Below are positions 1 through 6,397 of a stretch of 7,082 nucleotides of DNA, in pieces; position 1 is the first letter of the stretch; each line of letters begins with the position of its first letter. Where the stretch lies: assembly GCA_947178085.1 (NCBI GenBank), contig CAMWWS010000137.1:1-7082 (forward strand), read 5' to 3'. The DNA comes from an uncultured Lachnospiraceae bacterium. GTDB taxonomy: Bacteria > Bacillota_A > Clostridia > Lachnospirales > Lachnospiraceae. The position numbers and the translations under genes are program-made. The notes under the pieces are model-generated. The model was given only the letters and a program-made list of their open reading frames with translations. It was not told the origin of the DNA and ran no database searches.

Positions 1-398
1 TTGAACTAAGGCAGGGGGAGTGTTGTATTGCTGTTCCGCGAAAACATAGATTAGCTAAAATAAACAAACTGCAATGGAGCGATTTGAGCGGAGAAAATCT
101 AATGCTTGTAAAACGGGGCGACTCTCCTGTACTGGACAGATTGCGTGATGAAATTGAAACGGAACACCCTAAGATTAATATTTTGAACATATCACATTTT
201 TATGACACGAATATATTCAATGAATGTGAGCAGACAGGGTGTATCATGGAAACATTGGACATTTGGAAAGATGTACACCCGTCCATAGTTACTATACCTA
301 TGGAATGGGAATATAAAATACCTTATGGAATTGTATATGCAAAGCAACCGTCTGGTCCGGTGCAGGCATTTGTTAATATCATTCAAAGTAATTTATAA
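1..398 (+). CDS. LysR-type transcriptional regulator, C-terminal part (5' truncated by window edge)
   Basis: The reading frame is open from base 3 to a TAA at 396-398, giving 131 residues with no good start codon; the real start lies outside the window. A TTG at 84 is in frame but falls inside the conserved domain, so it is not the start. The residues match the second half of a LysR substrate-binding domain: the strand and turn 'CIAVPRKHRLAK' (the usual 'plvlvvp..HpLa' segment), then 'WSDLSGENLMLVKRG' (the 'l.dL...p.i' segment), and a final strand with 'KIPYGIVYAKQPSGPVQAF', where the family ends in a positive-charge-containing strand and an amphipathic helix. LysR proteins are usually about 300 residues, so the DNA-binding helix-turn-helix and effector subdomain 1 are missing here. 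The gene converges on the S41 peptidase gene, so it is not in the usual divergent arrangement with its target; its target is unknown. The LysR assignment is from pattern recognition of the fragment. Confidence 0.8.
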   Translation, partial: ELRQGECCIAVPRKHRLAKINKLQWSDLSGENLMLVKRGDSPVLDRLRDEIETEHPKINILNISHFYDTNIFNECEQTGCIMETLDIWKDVHPSIVTIPMEWEYKIPYGIVYAKQPSGPVQAFVNIIQSNL

Positions 399-423
399 TT
401 ATACTGTTTTACACTCTATGCAG

Positions 424-445
424 CGGTGCCTCCGGAACCGTTTTT
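424..445 (+). terminator. Probable intrinsic terminator of the LysR gene
   Basis: CGGTGCC at 424-430 and GGAACCG at 434-440 pair with one mismatch (G-A) around a three-base loop, and are followed at once by five T residues (441-445). It begins 25 bases after the LysR stop codon, in the short gap between two convergent genes. On the minus strand no T-run follows the hairpin, so it should act only on plus-strand transcripts. The short T-run and the mismatch make it a modest terminator. Confidence 0.5.
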
Positions 446-451
446 GTCCGA

Positions 452-1927
452 CTATTTCAAATTTTTGTAAAGCTCCTCCATTGCCTCATCGCCATTGCAT
501 TCAATATCCGGCATTACCAGTTTATCTGTACAGCTTCTATCGGCTCTGTAAAAACGTTTCGTAGAAATCTGCATGAATAATTTAGAATTAGGCAATTGAA
601 AGAATGCCACTTCCCCATATCCGTTAGGAGCGTTTCCGGGGGCTTCTCCTATTACGGTTCCAGCTTCATTATCCTTAACATATTCCGCAAACTCCATGGC
701 TGAGCTGAAAGTGCCTGCCGAAGTCAGTAAATATAATTCACCGTTGAAAAGCAGTTCATTATACTTGTCATTTTGTCTAATGCCACTGCCTAAGTTAATA
801 TATATGAAGCCCAGTCTCCAACCCATCGATACAATCTTATAGCTGTCGATATCCAGATACCTGAAGAACTCCGAGACAACCATATCACTGCCACCGCCAT
901 TATACCTTAAGTCAACCGCTACATTTTGAATATCCAAGGCTTTTACCTCTTCAAACATCTTACTTACACATTCTATATATTCATTATTATAAGTACATTC
1001 ATCAAGATAAAGTATTGCAAGACTGTTCTCACTATCTATCGTATATCTCACAAAGCTTTCATCATTATTTTCTGAGTCACTGATATTATTAAACTCGGCA
1101 TACTCATCCCAGATAAGATAATCTTCCAAAAAGCATATTTCAGTACGTACCTGCCCGCTTTCTGAAGTCAATGTATATTCTATTCCATTTTTCACGTCAA
1201 ATCCCAGATAATCAAGACCTGCCACTGTAACTATGTCATCAGAAAGCCATTCATATTCCCATTGCTCAACTTCAAAACTATAGTATGCGCTATTTTGGGC
1301 AAGAAGCTGCTCTATGGAGATACCGTTTATTCCGGTAATAGTGTATCCTTCACTTATCCATTGGCGGTAGTATTTCATAATACGTCTGTCTTCATAATAA
1401 CCTTTAATATATGTATGGCCGTCTCCAAGAATCGAGAAAATCGATTCTATTTTTCGTCCGAGTTCATTAACGCTTATGCTGTCACTTTGCGCCAACTCTT
1501 CTTTTACATTTGCATATTGCATGCTTATATCATCAGGAATATCTCCGTATAAGGCAGGGTGAAGTTTTTTCAGATACTTCATTGCATATTCAAGATCCTC
1601 TTTTGCCTCATCAGCACTAATCTCATAGTCATATGGTTTAGAATGATAATCAGCATTTATGCGAAACATAATACTATTCCAATACGGAAGGCAGCAACTC
1701 CCCAGCAGGGATAATGCTGCAGCAATAACAGAAAAGGTACACACAATCACTTTTGACGGTTTTCTGGAATTACTTTTTAGTGTAAACAGGATTGCAGTTG
1801 CAATTACCAAAAGAGTAAACACTATGCCAACATATTCAGGGATACTGAATAGAAATAAATTTATTGGAATTAGCCCTATAGCTGCAATATCAAGCAGTAT
1901 GCAAAATAGTAGATATTTTTTTCTCAT
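452..1927 (-). CDS. Membrane-anchored S41 family peptidase
   Basis: The protein has 491 residues from the chosen ATG at 1927. Three hydrophobic segments come first (about 4-26, 31-50 and 58-80). Basic residues at the N-terminus and between segments 2 and 3 put the long C-terminal domain outside the cell. That domain carries S41 signatures: 'LGDGHT' (His171), a PDZ-like 'GYTITGINGISIEQLL' (194-209), 'AVDLRYNGGGSD' (337-348) and 'LTSAGTFSSAMEFA' (401-414), where Ser408 aligns with the family nucleophile. The Lys of carboxy-terminal processing proteases, expected about 25 residues after the serine, is absent. The conserved His suggests the tricorn/IRBP-like branch with Ser-His chemistry. Likely role: cleavage of peptides or proteins at the outer face of the membrane; substrate unknown. 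A second ATG at 1948 is only three bases after the previous stop and has poorly spaced ribosome binding; 1927 has GGAGA seven bases upstream. It is last in the exporter-amidohydrolase unit. Family assignment is firm, activity inferred. Confidence 0.88.
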   Translation of the reverse strand: MRKKYLLFCILLDIAAIGLIPINLFLFSIPEYVGIVFTLLVIATAILFTLKSNSRKPSKVIVCTFSVIAAALSLLGSCCLPYWNSIMFRINADYHSKPYDYEISADEAKEDLEYAMKYLKKLHPALYGDIPDDISMQYANVKEELAQSDSISVNELGRKIESIFSILGDGHTYIKGYYEDRRIMKYYRQWISEGYTITGINGISIEQLLAQNSAYYSFEVEQWEYEWLSDDIVTVAGLDYLGFDVKNGIEYTLTSESGQVRTEICFLEDYLIWDEYAEFNNISDSENNDESFVRYTIDSENSLAILYLDECTYNNEYIECVSKMFEEVKALDIQNVAVDLRYNGGGSDMVVSEFFRYLDIDSYKIVSMGWRLGFIYINLGSGIRQNDKYNELLFNGELYLLTSAGTFSSAMEFAEYVKDNEAGTVIGEAPGNAPNGYGEVAFFQLPNSKLFMQISTKRFYRADRSCTDKLVMPDIECNGDEAMEELYKNLK

Positions 1928-1934
1928 TATGTTT

Positions 1935-1939
1935 TCTCC
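1935..1939 (-). promoter_or_regulatory. Ribosome binding site that decides the S41 peptidase start
   Basis: On the minus strand GGAGA is followed by seven bases and then the ATG at 1927. For the alternative ATG at 1948 the only purine-rich stretch (AAGGA) abuts the start codon, which is too close. The seven extra residues of the longer form (MKFGENI) have no hydrophobic or conserved character. Confidence 0.65.
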
Positions 1940-1951
1940 AAATTTCATTCC

Positions 1952-2785
1952 TTATGTACTTAGAATCTTCTCCATATTGCCATAAGCAATCATTTCTGCC
2001 TCTGCTTGTGTGAAGTCCATTTGGTTCAGAATATCAAAATACGAATCATAGATTTCTTCCGGCTGCAGGAAGCGGTTGTCCGGGTAGTCGCTGGCAAAGA
2101 TCAGCCGGTCAGCACCGAATTTACGCATAATCGCATTTGTCTTCTCAATGCCGTAGGTACGCACATAATCCGGTAAGATAGCGGAAATATCCATATAAGC
2201 ATGGGTAGGCAGCAACTGTTCCCACTGATAGGCTCCCATATGAGAAATGATTACAGTCAGTTTCGGATACTGTTCCAGCATCTTAACAATTCGTATTGCT
2301 GCACTGGGATCATCTGCGGAATTAGGATATGAATGGATTGCCACAGGAATATTGCGTTCTTGTGAAAGTGCGAAGATTGATTGGTTGTATTCTGAGTCTA
2401 AAGCTACACCTGTATTGTTTGGGTGTAGTTTTATTCCGTCCAGAGAGTATTCGTCAATAGCATGGCAAATCGCCTCTGCTGACTCGGCAGAGGTATTCCG
2501 CGCATCAATATCTGCAAACGCATAAAACTTGCCAGGATACTGCTTTTTCATATCATAAAGATTATTATGCACAGCGGAGATTGTAAACTCCATAGACATG
2601 AGCATAGGGTCGTTAAATGGCATGATGACAGCCTTTTCAATATTTAATGCATCCATCATTGAATGGTATTTATGAATGTCAGCATAAACCCACACATCGT
2701 CAGAATCCGGGTTTGCTTCATGAACCGCATCCGGAAGGATGTGAATATGGGCATCTATCTTTTTAAGTGTTCTCCAATCGAACAT
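1952..2785 (-). CDS. Amidohydrolase-family metal-dependent hydrolase (TIM barrel)
   Basis: The protein has 277 residues and no signal peptide, so it is cytoplasmic. It shows the ordered metal-site motifs of the amidohydrolase-2 group (relatives of ACMSD and gamma-resorcylate decarboxylase): 'DAHIH' near the N-terminus (His13, His15), 'GIKLHP' (Lys119, His121), 'AIHSYP' (His151), 'IISHMG' (His182) and 'FASDYP' (Asp233), ending with the typical 'YGNMEKIL' segment. In relatives, the HxH pair, the later His and the Asp bind one divalent metal and the fourth His acts in catalysis. Members hydrolyse C-N or C-O bonds or decarboxylate aromatic acids; the substrate here cannot be told. The ATG at 2785 is preceded by a near-perfect AAAGGAGGTG six bases upstream, which starts just after the TGA of the exporter gene (15-base gap), so translation is likely coupled to the exporter. 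Its GC content, about 40-53% in sampled lines, appears higher than that of the S41 gene that follows. Confidence 0.87.
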   Translation of the reverse strand: MFDWRTLKKIDAHIHILPDAVHEANPDSDDVWVYADIHKYHSMMDALNIEKAVIMPFNDPMLMSMEFTISAVHNNLYDMKKQYPGKFYAFADIDARNTSAESAEAICHAIDEYSLDGIKLHPNNTGVALDSEYNQSIFALSQERNIPVAIHSYPNSADDPSAAIRIVKMLEQYPKLTVIISHMGAYQWEQLLPTHAYMDISAILPDYVRTYGIEKTNAIMRKFGADRLIFASDYPDNRFLQPEEIYDSYFDILNQMDFTQAEAEMIAYGNMEKILST

Positions 2786-2800
2786 GCGGCACCTCCTTTT

Positions 2801-4039
2801 TCATGTGTCAGAATTACCGGACAATTTCTCTTCACTGTTTAAAAATTCCTTTACTTTGGGATTGAGTAAAACAACCAATACAATAACTATTGCCACAACC
2901 GCATTGATGATAATCAGCTTTCTGGCATCAATAAACTCACACAAAACGCCGCCCAGAAAATTTCCAAATGGCGAAACAGCCATGCATAATGTGGTTTTTG
3001 ATGCAAGAACTTTACCCCTTTGGTCGGATGGGGTCTTTACCATAATTGTAGAATTTAATAATGTATTAAATACAAACTGAAAACCAAATGCAACAAAAAA
3101 GAACACCAAAATGACAGCAAATTGGTTAAAAAGCGCGCCGGCTCCGATACTGGTAATAAACATCAACAATGAAATAATATAAATGTGGTATTTCTTCTCC
3201 TGCTTTATATTTATGAATGAGAGCACCACCATTCCAATTATAAGTCCTGCACTTTGAAATGCATTCAAAATACCGTATTTAGCCATTCCCAGATGTGTGC
3301 TGTATGTAAACCACGGAATAATCAATACTCTAATCATGCCAAACAGAAAATTAATAAAAAATGCTATTATAATCGTCCTTACTAATCCTTCGTACTGAAA
3401 AATAAACCTAATTCCGTCCTTGAAATCTTCCCAGAATGTAAAATTCAGGTTTTTGCGCTTTACTTTTGGTATTTCTATAAATACTTCTGTAGCTGCTGAA
3501 AATAAATAAGATACTGCATCAATCAGGAACATGACTGACGCTCCGACAAGGGTATACAAAGAACCCCCTGCCGACTGACCCAATATATCCGCTCCCGTAG
3601 TCGCTATCTGATATGATGAAGCTGCCTTGGTAATATTCTGCTCCGGAACAATATCAGGCAAAACGGATTCTATTGCCGGATTAAAGAAAGAAGAGCATAT
3701 CCCCGACACGACCGCCACAAGCATAATCATCCATATTTCCAAAATCCCCCTGTTTGCTGCAAATGCTATAAATAATATACTTAATCCACGTATCACATCG
3801 CCAAAGATAATCAGTTTCTTTCTATCTGTCCTATCCACAATCACACCGGATATGGGACCACAAATAATCCTAGGTATTGTTACTAACGCCATTACCGTTC
3901 CCATAATAGCAGTCGAACCTGTCTTTTCCAACACAAAGAAATTCAGGGCTATTGTGTACAATGCATCGCCCAAAGCAGATACCATCTGCCCCTGCCATAA
4001 TAAAAAGAAATTTCGTTTATTCTTGATTTTATCATTCAT
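2801..4039 (-). CDS. MFS exporter of the DHA3 (macrolide-efflux-like) type
   Basis: The protein has 412 residues, the usual length for a 12-helix major facilitator. Helix 1 contains 'FLLWQGQMVSALGDALYTIA' (12-31), a hallmark start of DHA3 efflux proteins (MefA/EntS-like). The loop between helices 2 and 3 holds the MFS signature 'GPISGVIVDRTDRKK' (61-75: Gly61, Gly65, Asp69, Arg70, Arg73). The second half repeats the pattern at 'QRGKVLASKTT' to 'PFGNFLGGVL' (340-366). A charged linker around 190-210 separates the two six-helix halves, and the C-terminus is a short charged tail. The protein is expected to export a small molecule by proton antiport. The DHA3 group includes drug, siderophore and peptide exporters, and I cannot choose among them. 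The ATG at 4039 has AAGGAG seven bases upstream. The gene is followed after 15 bases by the amidohydrolase and preceded after 30 bases by the Rpn-like remnant. Confidence 0.87.
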   Translation of the reverse strand: MNDKIKNKRNFFLLWQGQMVSALGDALYTIALNFFVLEKTGSTAIMGTVMALVTIPRIICGPISGVIVDRTDRKKLIIFGDVIRGLSILFIAFAANRGILEIWMIMLVAVVSGICSSFFNPAIESVLPDIVPEQNITKAASSYQIATTGADILGQSAGGSLYTLVGASVMFLIDAVSYLFSAATEVFIEIPKVKRKNLNFTFWEDFKDGIRFIFQYEGLVRTIIIAFFINFLFGMIRVLIIPWFTYSTHLGMAKYGILNAFQSAGLIIGMVVLSFINIKQEKKYHIYIISLLMFITSIGAGALFNQFAVILVFFFVAFGFQFVFNTLLNSTIMVKTPSDQRGKVLASKTTLCMAVSPFGNFLGGVLCEFIDARKLIIINAVVAIVIVLVVLLNPKVKEFLNSEEKLSGNSDT

Positions 4040-4069
4040 AAGCTGACTCCTTAGGTGAAATATATCTAT

Positions 4070-4528
4070 TTAATCCACCCAATACAATTCTATCTTTTCG
4101 TTGGCTTCATTCTCTTTCAAGGCGTACTGCTGAATAAGCTGCTCACATGCTGCCACCTTTGAAGCTCCAAGCATTTTTGCTCCTTTTATAAATTTTTCTA
4201 TGCCGGCCGATATTTCGGTTGCTATACCCTCTGCTCTTCCGATTACTATACCCGCTTCATATCCTTCCAGTCTCATATCTTCAAACGCTTTACACATATC
4301 GTATCTCTCCTTCCCTTCTTCTATTGTTTTAAATTTCTCCGGTATCCTTATATTCGCTACTATTTCAAGCATATCCTTCGTTTCGCTGTCTATACTGCTG
4401 TATGATTTCGGTTCCAGTTCTTCCGGTCTTATAACCTGTTTTCCATTGAATAATGCTCCGTTTATCTGGTCTGCAAACCTTGCATTATCGTCCAGATAAT
4501 CAAACTGATAATCGTCTTTTCTCCCCAT
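4070..4528 (-). CDS. Internally deleted Rpn-like (PD-(D/E)XK nuclease/'transposase') protein
   Basis: This 152-residue frame joins two ends of a protein type common in Lachnospiraceae. The N-terminus 'DNARFADQINGALFNGKQVI' (14-33) followed by 'RPEEL' is the family's opening segment. From about residue 49 the sequence is the family's C-terminal part: 'IRIPEKFKTIEEGKERYDMC' (60-79), 'AFEDMRLEGYEAG' (81-93), an Ile/Gly/Glu-rich stretch, and a closing 'LIQQYALKENEANEKIELYW'. Full-length members run to roughly 300 residues, so about 150-200 residues carrying the PD-(D/E)XK nuclease core seem to be missing, with the frame kept. No catalytic motif is visible, so nuclease activity is unlikely. The gene is still well formed: ATG at 4528 with GGAGG seven bases upstream and a promoter candidate before it. 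It sits 30 bases ahead of the exporter. Family membership is recalled from pattern, not searched; it could be a functional short relative rather than a remnant. Confidence 0.65.
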   Translation of the reverse strand: MGRKDDYQFDYLDDNARFADQINGALFNGKQVIRPEELEPKSYSSIDSETKDMLEIVANIRIPEKFKTIEEGKERYDMCKAFEDMRLEGYEAGIVIGRAEGIATEISAGIEKFIKGAKMLGASKVAACEQLIQQYALKENEANEKIELYWVD

Positions 4529-4628
4529 CAGTCTTCCTCCCTTATTTTATTTTTCATATTAGGGATTCAGATTCTATGACGTGAAAAAAGATTTTACAGA
4601 ATTTAAGACTCCCAGATATGTTTTATTA

Positions 4629-4658
4629 ATCATAACATAATTAATGAGATTTTGTAAA
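4629..4658 (-). promoter_or_regulatory. Promoter candidate for the Rpn-like/exporter/amidohydrolase/S41 unit
   Basis: On the minus strand TTTACA (4658-4653) and TATGAT (4634-4629) match the sigma-A consensus at five of six positions each, with an 18-base spacer. Transcription would begin near 4621, leaving a leader of about 93 bases before the ATG at 4528. The site is in the 180-base gap between the GNAT gene and the Rpn-like gene (4529-4708), the longest gene-free stretch in the window. I see no strong terminator or riboswitch fold in that gap. Confidence 0.5.
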
Positions 4659-4708
4659 GTACTAAAAGCATTTAAGACAGTTTCATTCCTCAAGTAATGA
4701 CTGAACTA

Positions 4709-5212
4709 TCAATGACTTAAAGACTTAATATAGCATATTTCTGTTGCTCCTAATGCAGGCTGACTTTTATCTGTCATATGGAAACCATTTGATTCATAAA
4801 ATAATCGTGCCCTCATATTCTTTTCAAATACCCATAATATCACTTGCGAATATCCTTGCTCTTCTATATCCTCAAGAATTTTTTTCATCATTTTACTTCC
4901 ATAGCCTTTCCCCCAACGGTTCTGTAGACTATGAATGCATATGATTTCTGCGACATCGGTATCGTCAGTATTTCTCGCCCTGTCCCAAAATGCTATGCAA
5001 TGGTCCTCCTCATCAACTTGCATAATATAGCCATTCCCCTTGTTATTCGCAAGTAATCTCTTATAAATTGCAGTCACATATTCTAAATCAAGATATTTTT
5101 TTAAATTATCAGAAGACAAAATATCAGTATATGCCGCCCTCCAACTTTCTACTTGTATATATGCCAGACGGCTTTCATCTCCTATTTTAACTTTACGAAT
5201 TTTATAGTTCAA
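4709..5212 (-). CDS. GNAT family N-acetyltransferase, TTG start
   Basis: The protein has 167 residues, a full single GNAT domain. Beta-1 'YKIRKVKIGDE' starts at once, followed by 'SWRAAYTDIL' (23-32), typical of one large GNAT subgroup. The acetyl-CoA loop is 'RWGKGYGSKMM' (99-109), with Trp in place of the usual Arg/Gln before the first glycine, as is often seen. The C-terminal half has 'ILWVFEKNMRARLFYESNGF' (125-144), the family's last strand and helix. It should transfer acetyl from acetyl-CoA to an amine; the acceptor is unknown. There is no ATG in frame before residue 64, while an in-frame TGA (the stop of the previous gene) lies two codons upstream. TTG at 5212, with GGGAG eight bases upstream, is therefore the only workable start. 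It shares a reading frame with the upstream GNAT gene, from which it is separated by TGA and GAT. It is the last gene of the right-hand group. Confidence 0.85.
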   Translation of the reverse strand: MNYKIRKVKIGDESRLAYIQVESWRAAYTDILSSDNLKKYLDLEYVTAIYKRLLANNKGNGYIMQVDEEDHCIAFWDRARNTDDTDVAEIICIHSLQNRWGKGYGSKMMKKILEDIEEQGYSQVILWVFEKNMRARLFYESNGFHMTDKSQPALGATEICYIKSLSH

Positions 5213-5225
5213 ATCTCATTCTCCC
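5213..5225 (-). promoter_or_regulatory. Ribosome binding site and junction between the two GNAT genes
   Basis: On the minus strand GGGAG (5225-5221) lies inside the last codons of the upstream GNAT gene, eight bases before the TTG. An ATG (5219-5217) overlaps the TGA (5218-5216) as ATGA, but its frame closes after five codons (M R F E L stop). The spacing supports TTG initiation by a ribosome that has just terminated. Confidence 0.5.
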
Positions 5226-5725
5226 TTTCCTTTCCTAACCACCATATGGCACCTGCTCCACAGTTCGTCTTTATATGGAAAGGCATTTTTCGATATGCTT
5301 TCCTCAACAAAACCTACTTTCTCATAACAATGTTTTGCAGCAGCATTTTCATCAAATACATTTAAATGAACTAAATCTACGCCTGTTATATTGAAAGCAT
5401 ATTGTAAAGCCAATTGCAGCATTTCTTTACCACAGCCTTTTCCCCGCATTTGACTGTCAACTATAACAAATTTAAGAAATCCCGTATTATCTTCAACATT
5501 GACTGAATAGCAGAAGAAACCTATTATCTTTCCATCGCTTTCTGTTGCCACATATGCGCTGTCCGTCCAATCCATCGCACTTTTTTCTAATAAACTATGA
5601 AGATTTTCCTTTGTGATTGGATATGGAATAAGATTGGCGCACCACAATGCATGGATTTTTTCATCATCAATCCATTTAGCTAAATACTCATAATCTTTGT
5701 TCTCTATATATGGTCTTATTCTCAT
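5216..5725 (-). CDS. GNAT family N-acetyltransferase (RimJ/RimL-like)
   Basis: The protein has 169 residues. It starts 'MRIRPYIENKDYEYLAKWID', the usual opening of the RimJ/RimL-like group, followed by a variable acceptor-side region with 'WCANLIPYPITKENLHSLL'. The central strands 'AYVATESDGKIIGFFCYSV' (58-75) precede the acetyl-CoA motif 'MRGKGCGKEML' (93-103; Arg94, Gly97, Gly99). 'VHLNVFDENAAAKHCYEKVGF' (119-139) is the last strand-helix, with the Asn and Tyr of the family. It is a cytoplasmic acetyltransferase of unknown acceptor. The ATG at 5725 has GGGGAG six bases upstream. It follows the anchored protein gene after 40 bases with no clear promoter between, and is followed by the second GNAT gene in the same frame. 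The two are clearly different subgroups by sequence, so they are not a recent duplication. Confidence 0.87.
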   Translation of the reverse strand: MRIRPYIENKDYEYLAKWIDDEKIHALWCANLIPYPITKENLHSLLEKSAMDWTDSAYVATESDGKIIGFFCYSVNVEDNTGFLKFVIVDSQMRGKGCGKEMLQLALQYAFNITGVDLVHLNVFDENAAAKHCYEKVGFVEESISKNAFPYKDELWSRCHMVVRKGKGE

Positions 5726-5765
5726 GTGCTTCTCCCCTCATCATGCTTAATATCTGTTATAAATA

Positions 5766-6365
5766 TTATCCGTTCGATTCAAGATGCAAATCCAGTTCCC
5801 TATAGCTTCCCGTATTAACCTCGTATTCTACGGTTCCCGTGACTGCTTCATCTCCATATGGTGCTCCGTCCCAGTAAACTTCCAAAATCAGTGTATCGTC
5901 TGACAGCCACTTCAGGGGACGCACAGCCATAATTCCATTTTCATAGATATCGGGAAAATCCTGTGTAAGTGCACAAATTGACCCAATATTCGGTGCATCC
6001 AGTTCCTGCCATGAAGCGGCATCAACAACCCTGCACTCCGTCCATTTGCGTCCGGAGGCCTGAATTACCAGATAATTCCCATCCTTTGACCAGAAAAACA
6101 CGGGATCCATATAGGCTGTATCCGACCAGACAATCTCACCGTTTGTTAAATCACGCACCTGTACCGTCTCCGGATAAGTCCAACCGCCAACCGATTCCTC
6201 TCCTGCTGTCTCTGCACGATAGCTCCCGTTCGGTGCATCGACATATGTATATATTTCCGATTCGCTCTGTGGCGTTTCCGAATCTGTCACATATGATCTC
6301 CTAATCCATGCAAACGCCGCCGTCATGCACAGAACGATTCCTGCTACAACTACTTTTCGCTTCAT
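5766..6365 (-). CDS. Membrane-anchored or secreted protein, beta-propeller-like, function unknown
   Basis: I do not recognise a named family. The protein has 199 residues. A basic start (MKRK) and a hydrophobic stretch 'VVVAGIVLCMTAAFAWI' (5-21) form a signal peptide or membrane anchor; two arginines follow, and no lipobox is present (the residue before Cys13 is Leu). After an acidic/polar linker (24-38) come strand-rich segments 'VQVRDLTNGEIVWSD', 'PVFFWSKDGNYLVIQASG' and 'LKWLSDDTLILEVYW', the alternation of 'W(s/l)-x-D-(g/d)' turns and hydrophobic strands seen in TolB/WD-like propeller blades. There are only enough for two or three blades, so it is not a full propeller. It is probably an extracytoplasmic binding or sensor-like protein. 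The ATG at 6365 has AGGGGA upstream, and a promoter candidate lies 33 bases further up. Its GC content, near one-half in sampled lines, is higher than that of its neighbours. Confidence 0.7.
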   Translation of the reverse strand: MKRKVVVAGIVLCMTAAFAWIRRSYVTDSETPQSESEIYTYVDAPNGSYRAETAGEESVGGWTYPETVQVRDLTNGEIVWSDTAYMDPVFFWSKDGNYLVIQASGRKWTECRVVDAASWQELDAPNIGSICALTQDFPDIYENGIMAVRPLKWLSDDTLILEVYWDGAPYGDEAVTGTVEYEVNTGSYRELDLHLESNG

Positions 6366-6397
6366 TGCGTTCCCCTATCCTTTTGTACTTTATATAT

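Noticed and set aside
1684..1720. Lipobox-like 'LLGSCC' in the third hydrophobic segment of the S41 protein
   Set aside because: It is near residue 78 after two other membrane segments, not at the end of an N-terminal signal peptide.
2473..2493. Perfect seven-base inverted repeat (CCTCTGC / GCAGAGG) with a seven-base loop inside the amidohydrolase gene
   Set aside because: It encodes a repeated Ser-Ala-Glu stretch (SAESAEA), has no following T-run and is explained by coding sequence.
3627..4046. Plus-strand open frame of 139 codons opposite the exporter gene
   Set aside because: It is antisense to clear MFS coding sequence; its hydrophobic, Ile/Ser-rich content is what the reverse of a membrane protein gives, and no ribosome binding site supports it.
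4059..4087. Possible minus-strand promoter just ahead of the exporter gene (TTGTAT, 17 bases, TATATT)
   Set aside because: The -35 box matches only three of six positions and lies within the end of the Rpn-like coding region in AT-rich DNA; the upstream promoter explains the unit better.
4679..4702. Imperfect inverted repeat after the second GNAT gene, considered as a terminator
   Set aside because: The stem is only three plus four pairs with a bulge, and no T-run follows on the minus strand.
5748..5768. TAATAT/ATATTA inverted repeat over the stop of the anchored protein gene
   Set aside because: All pairs are A-T, the stem is six bases with no T-run, so it is too weak to be a terminator.
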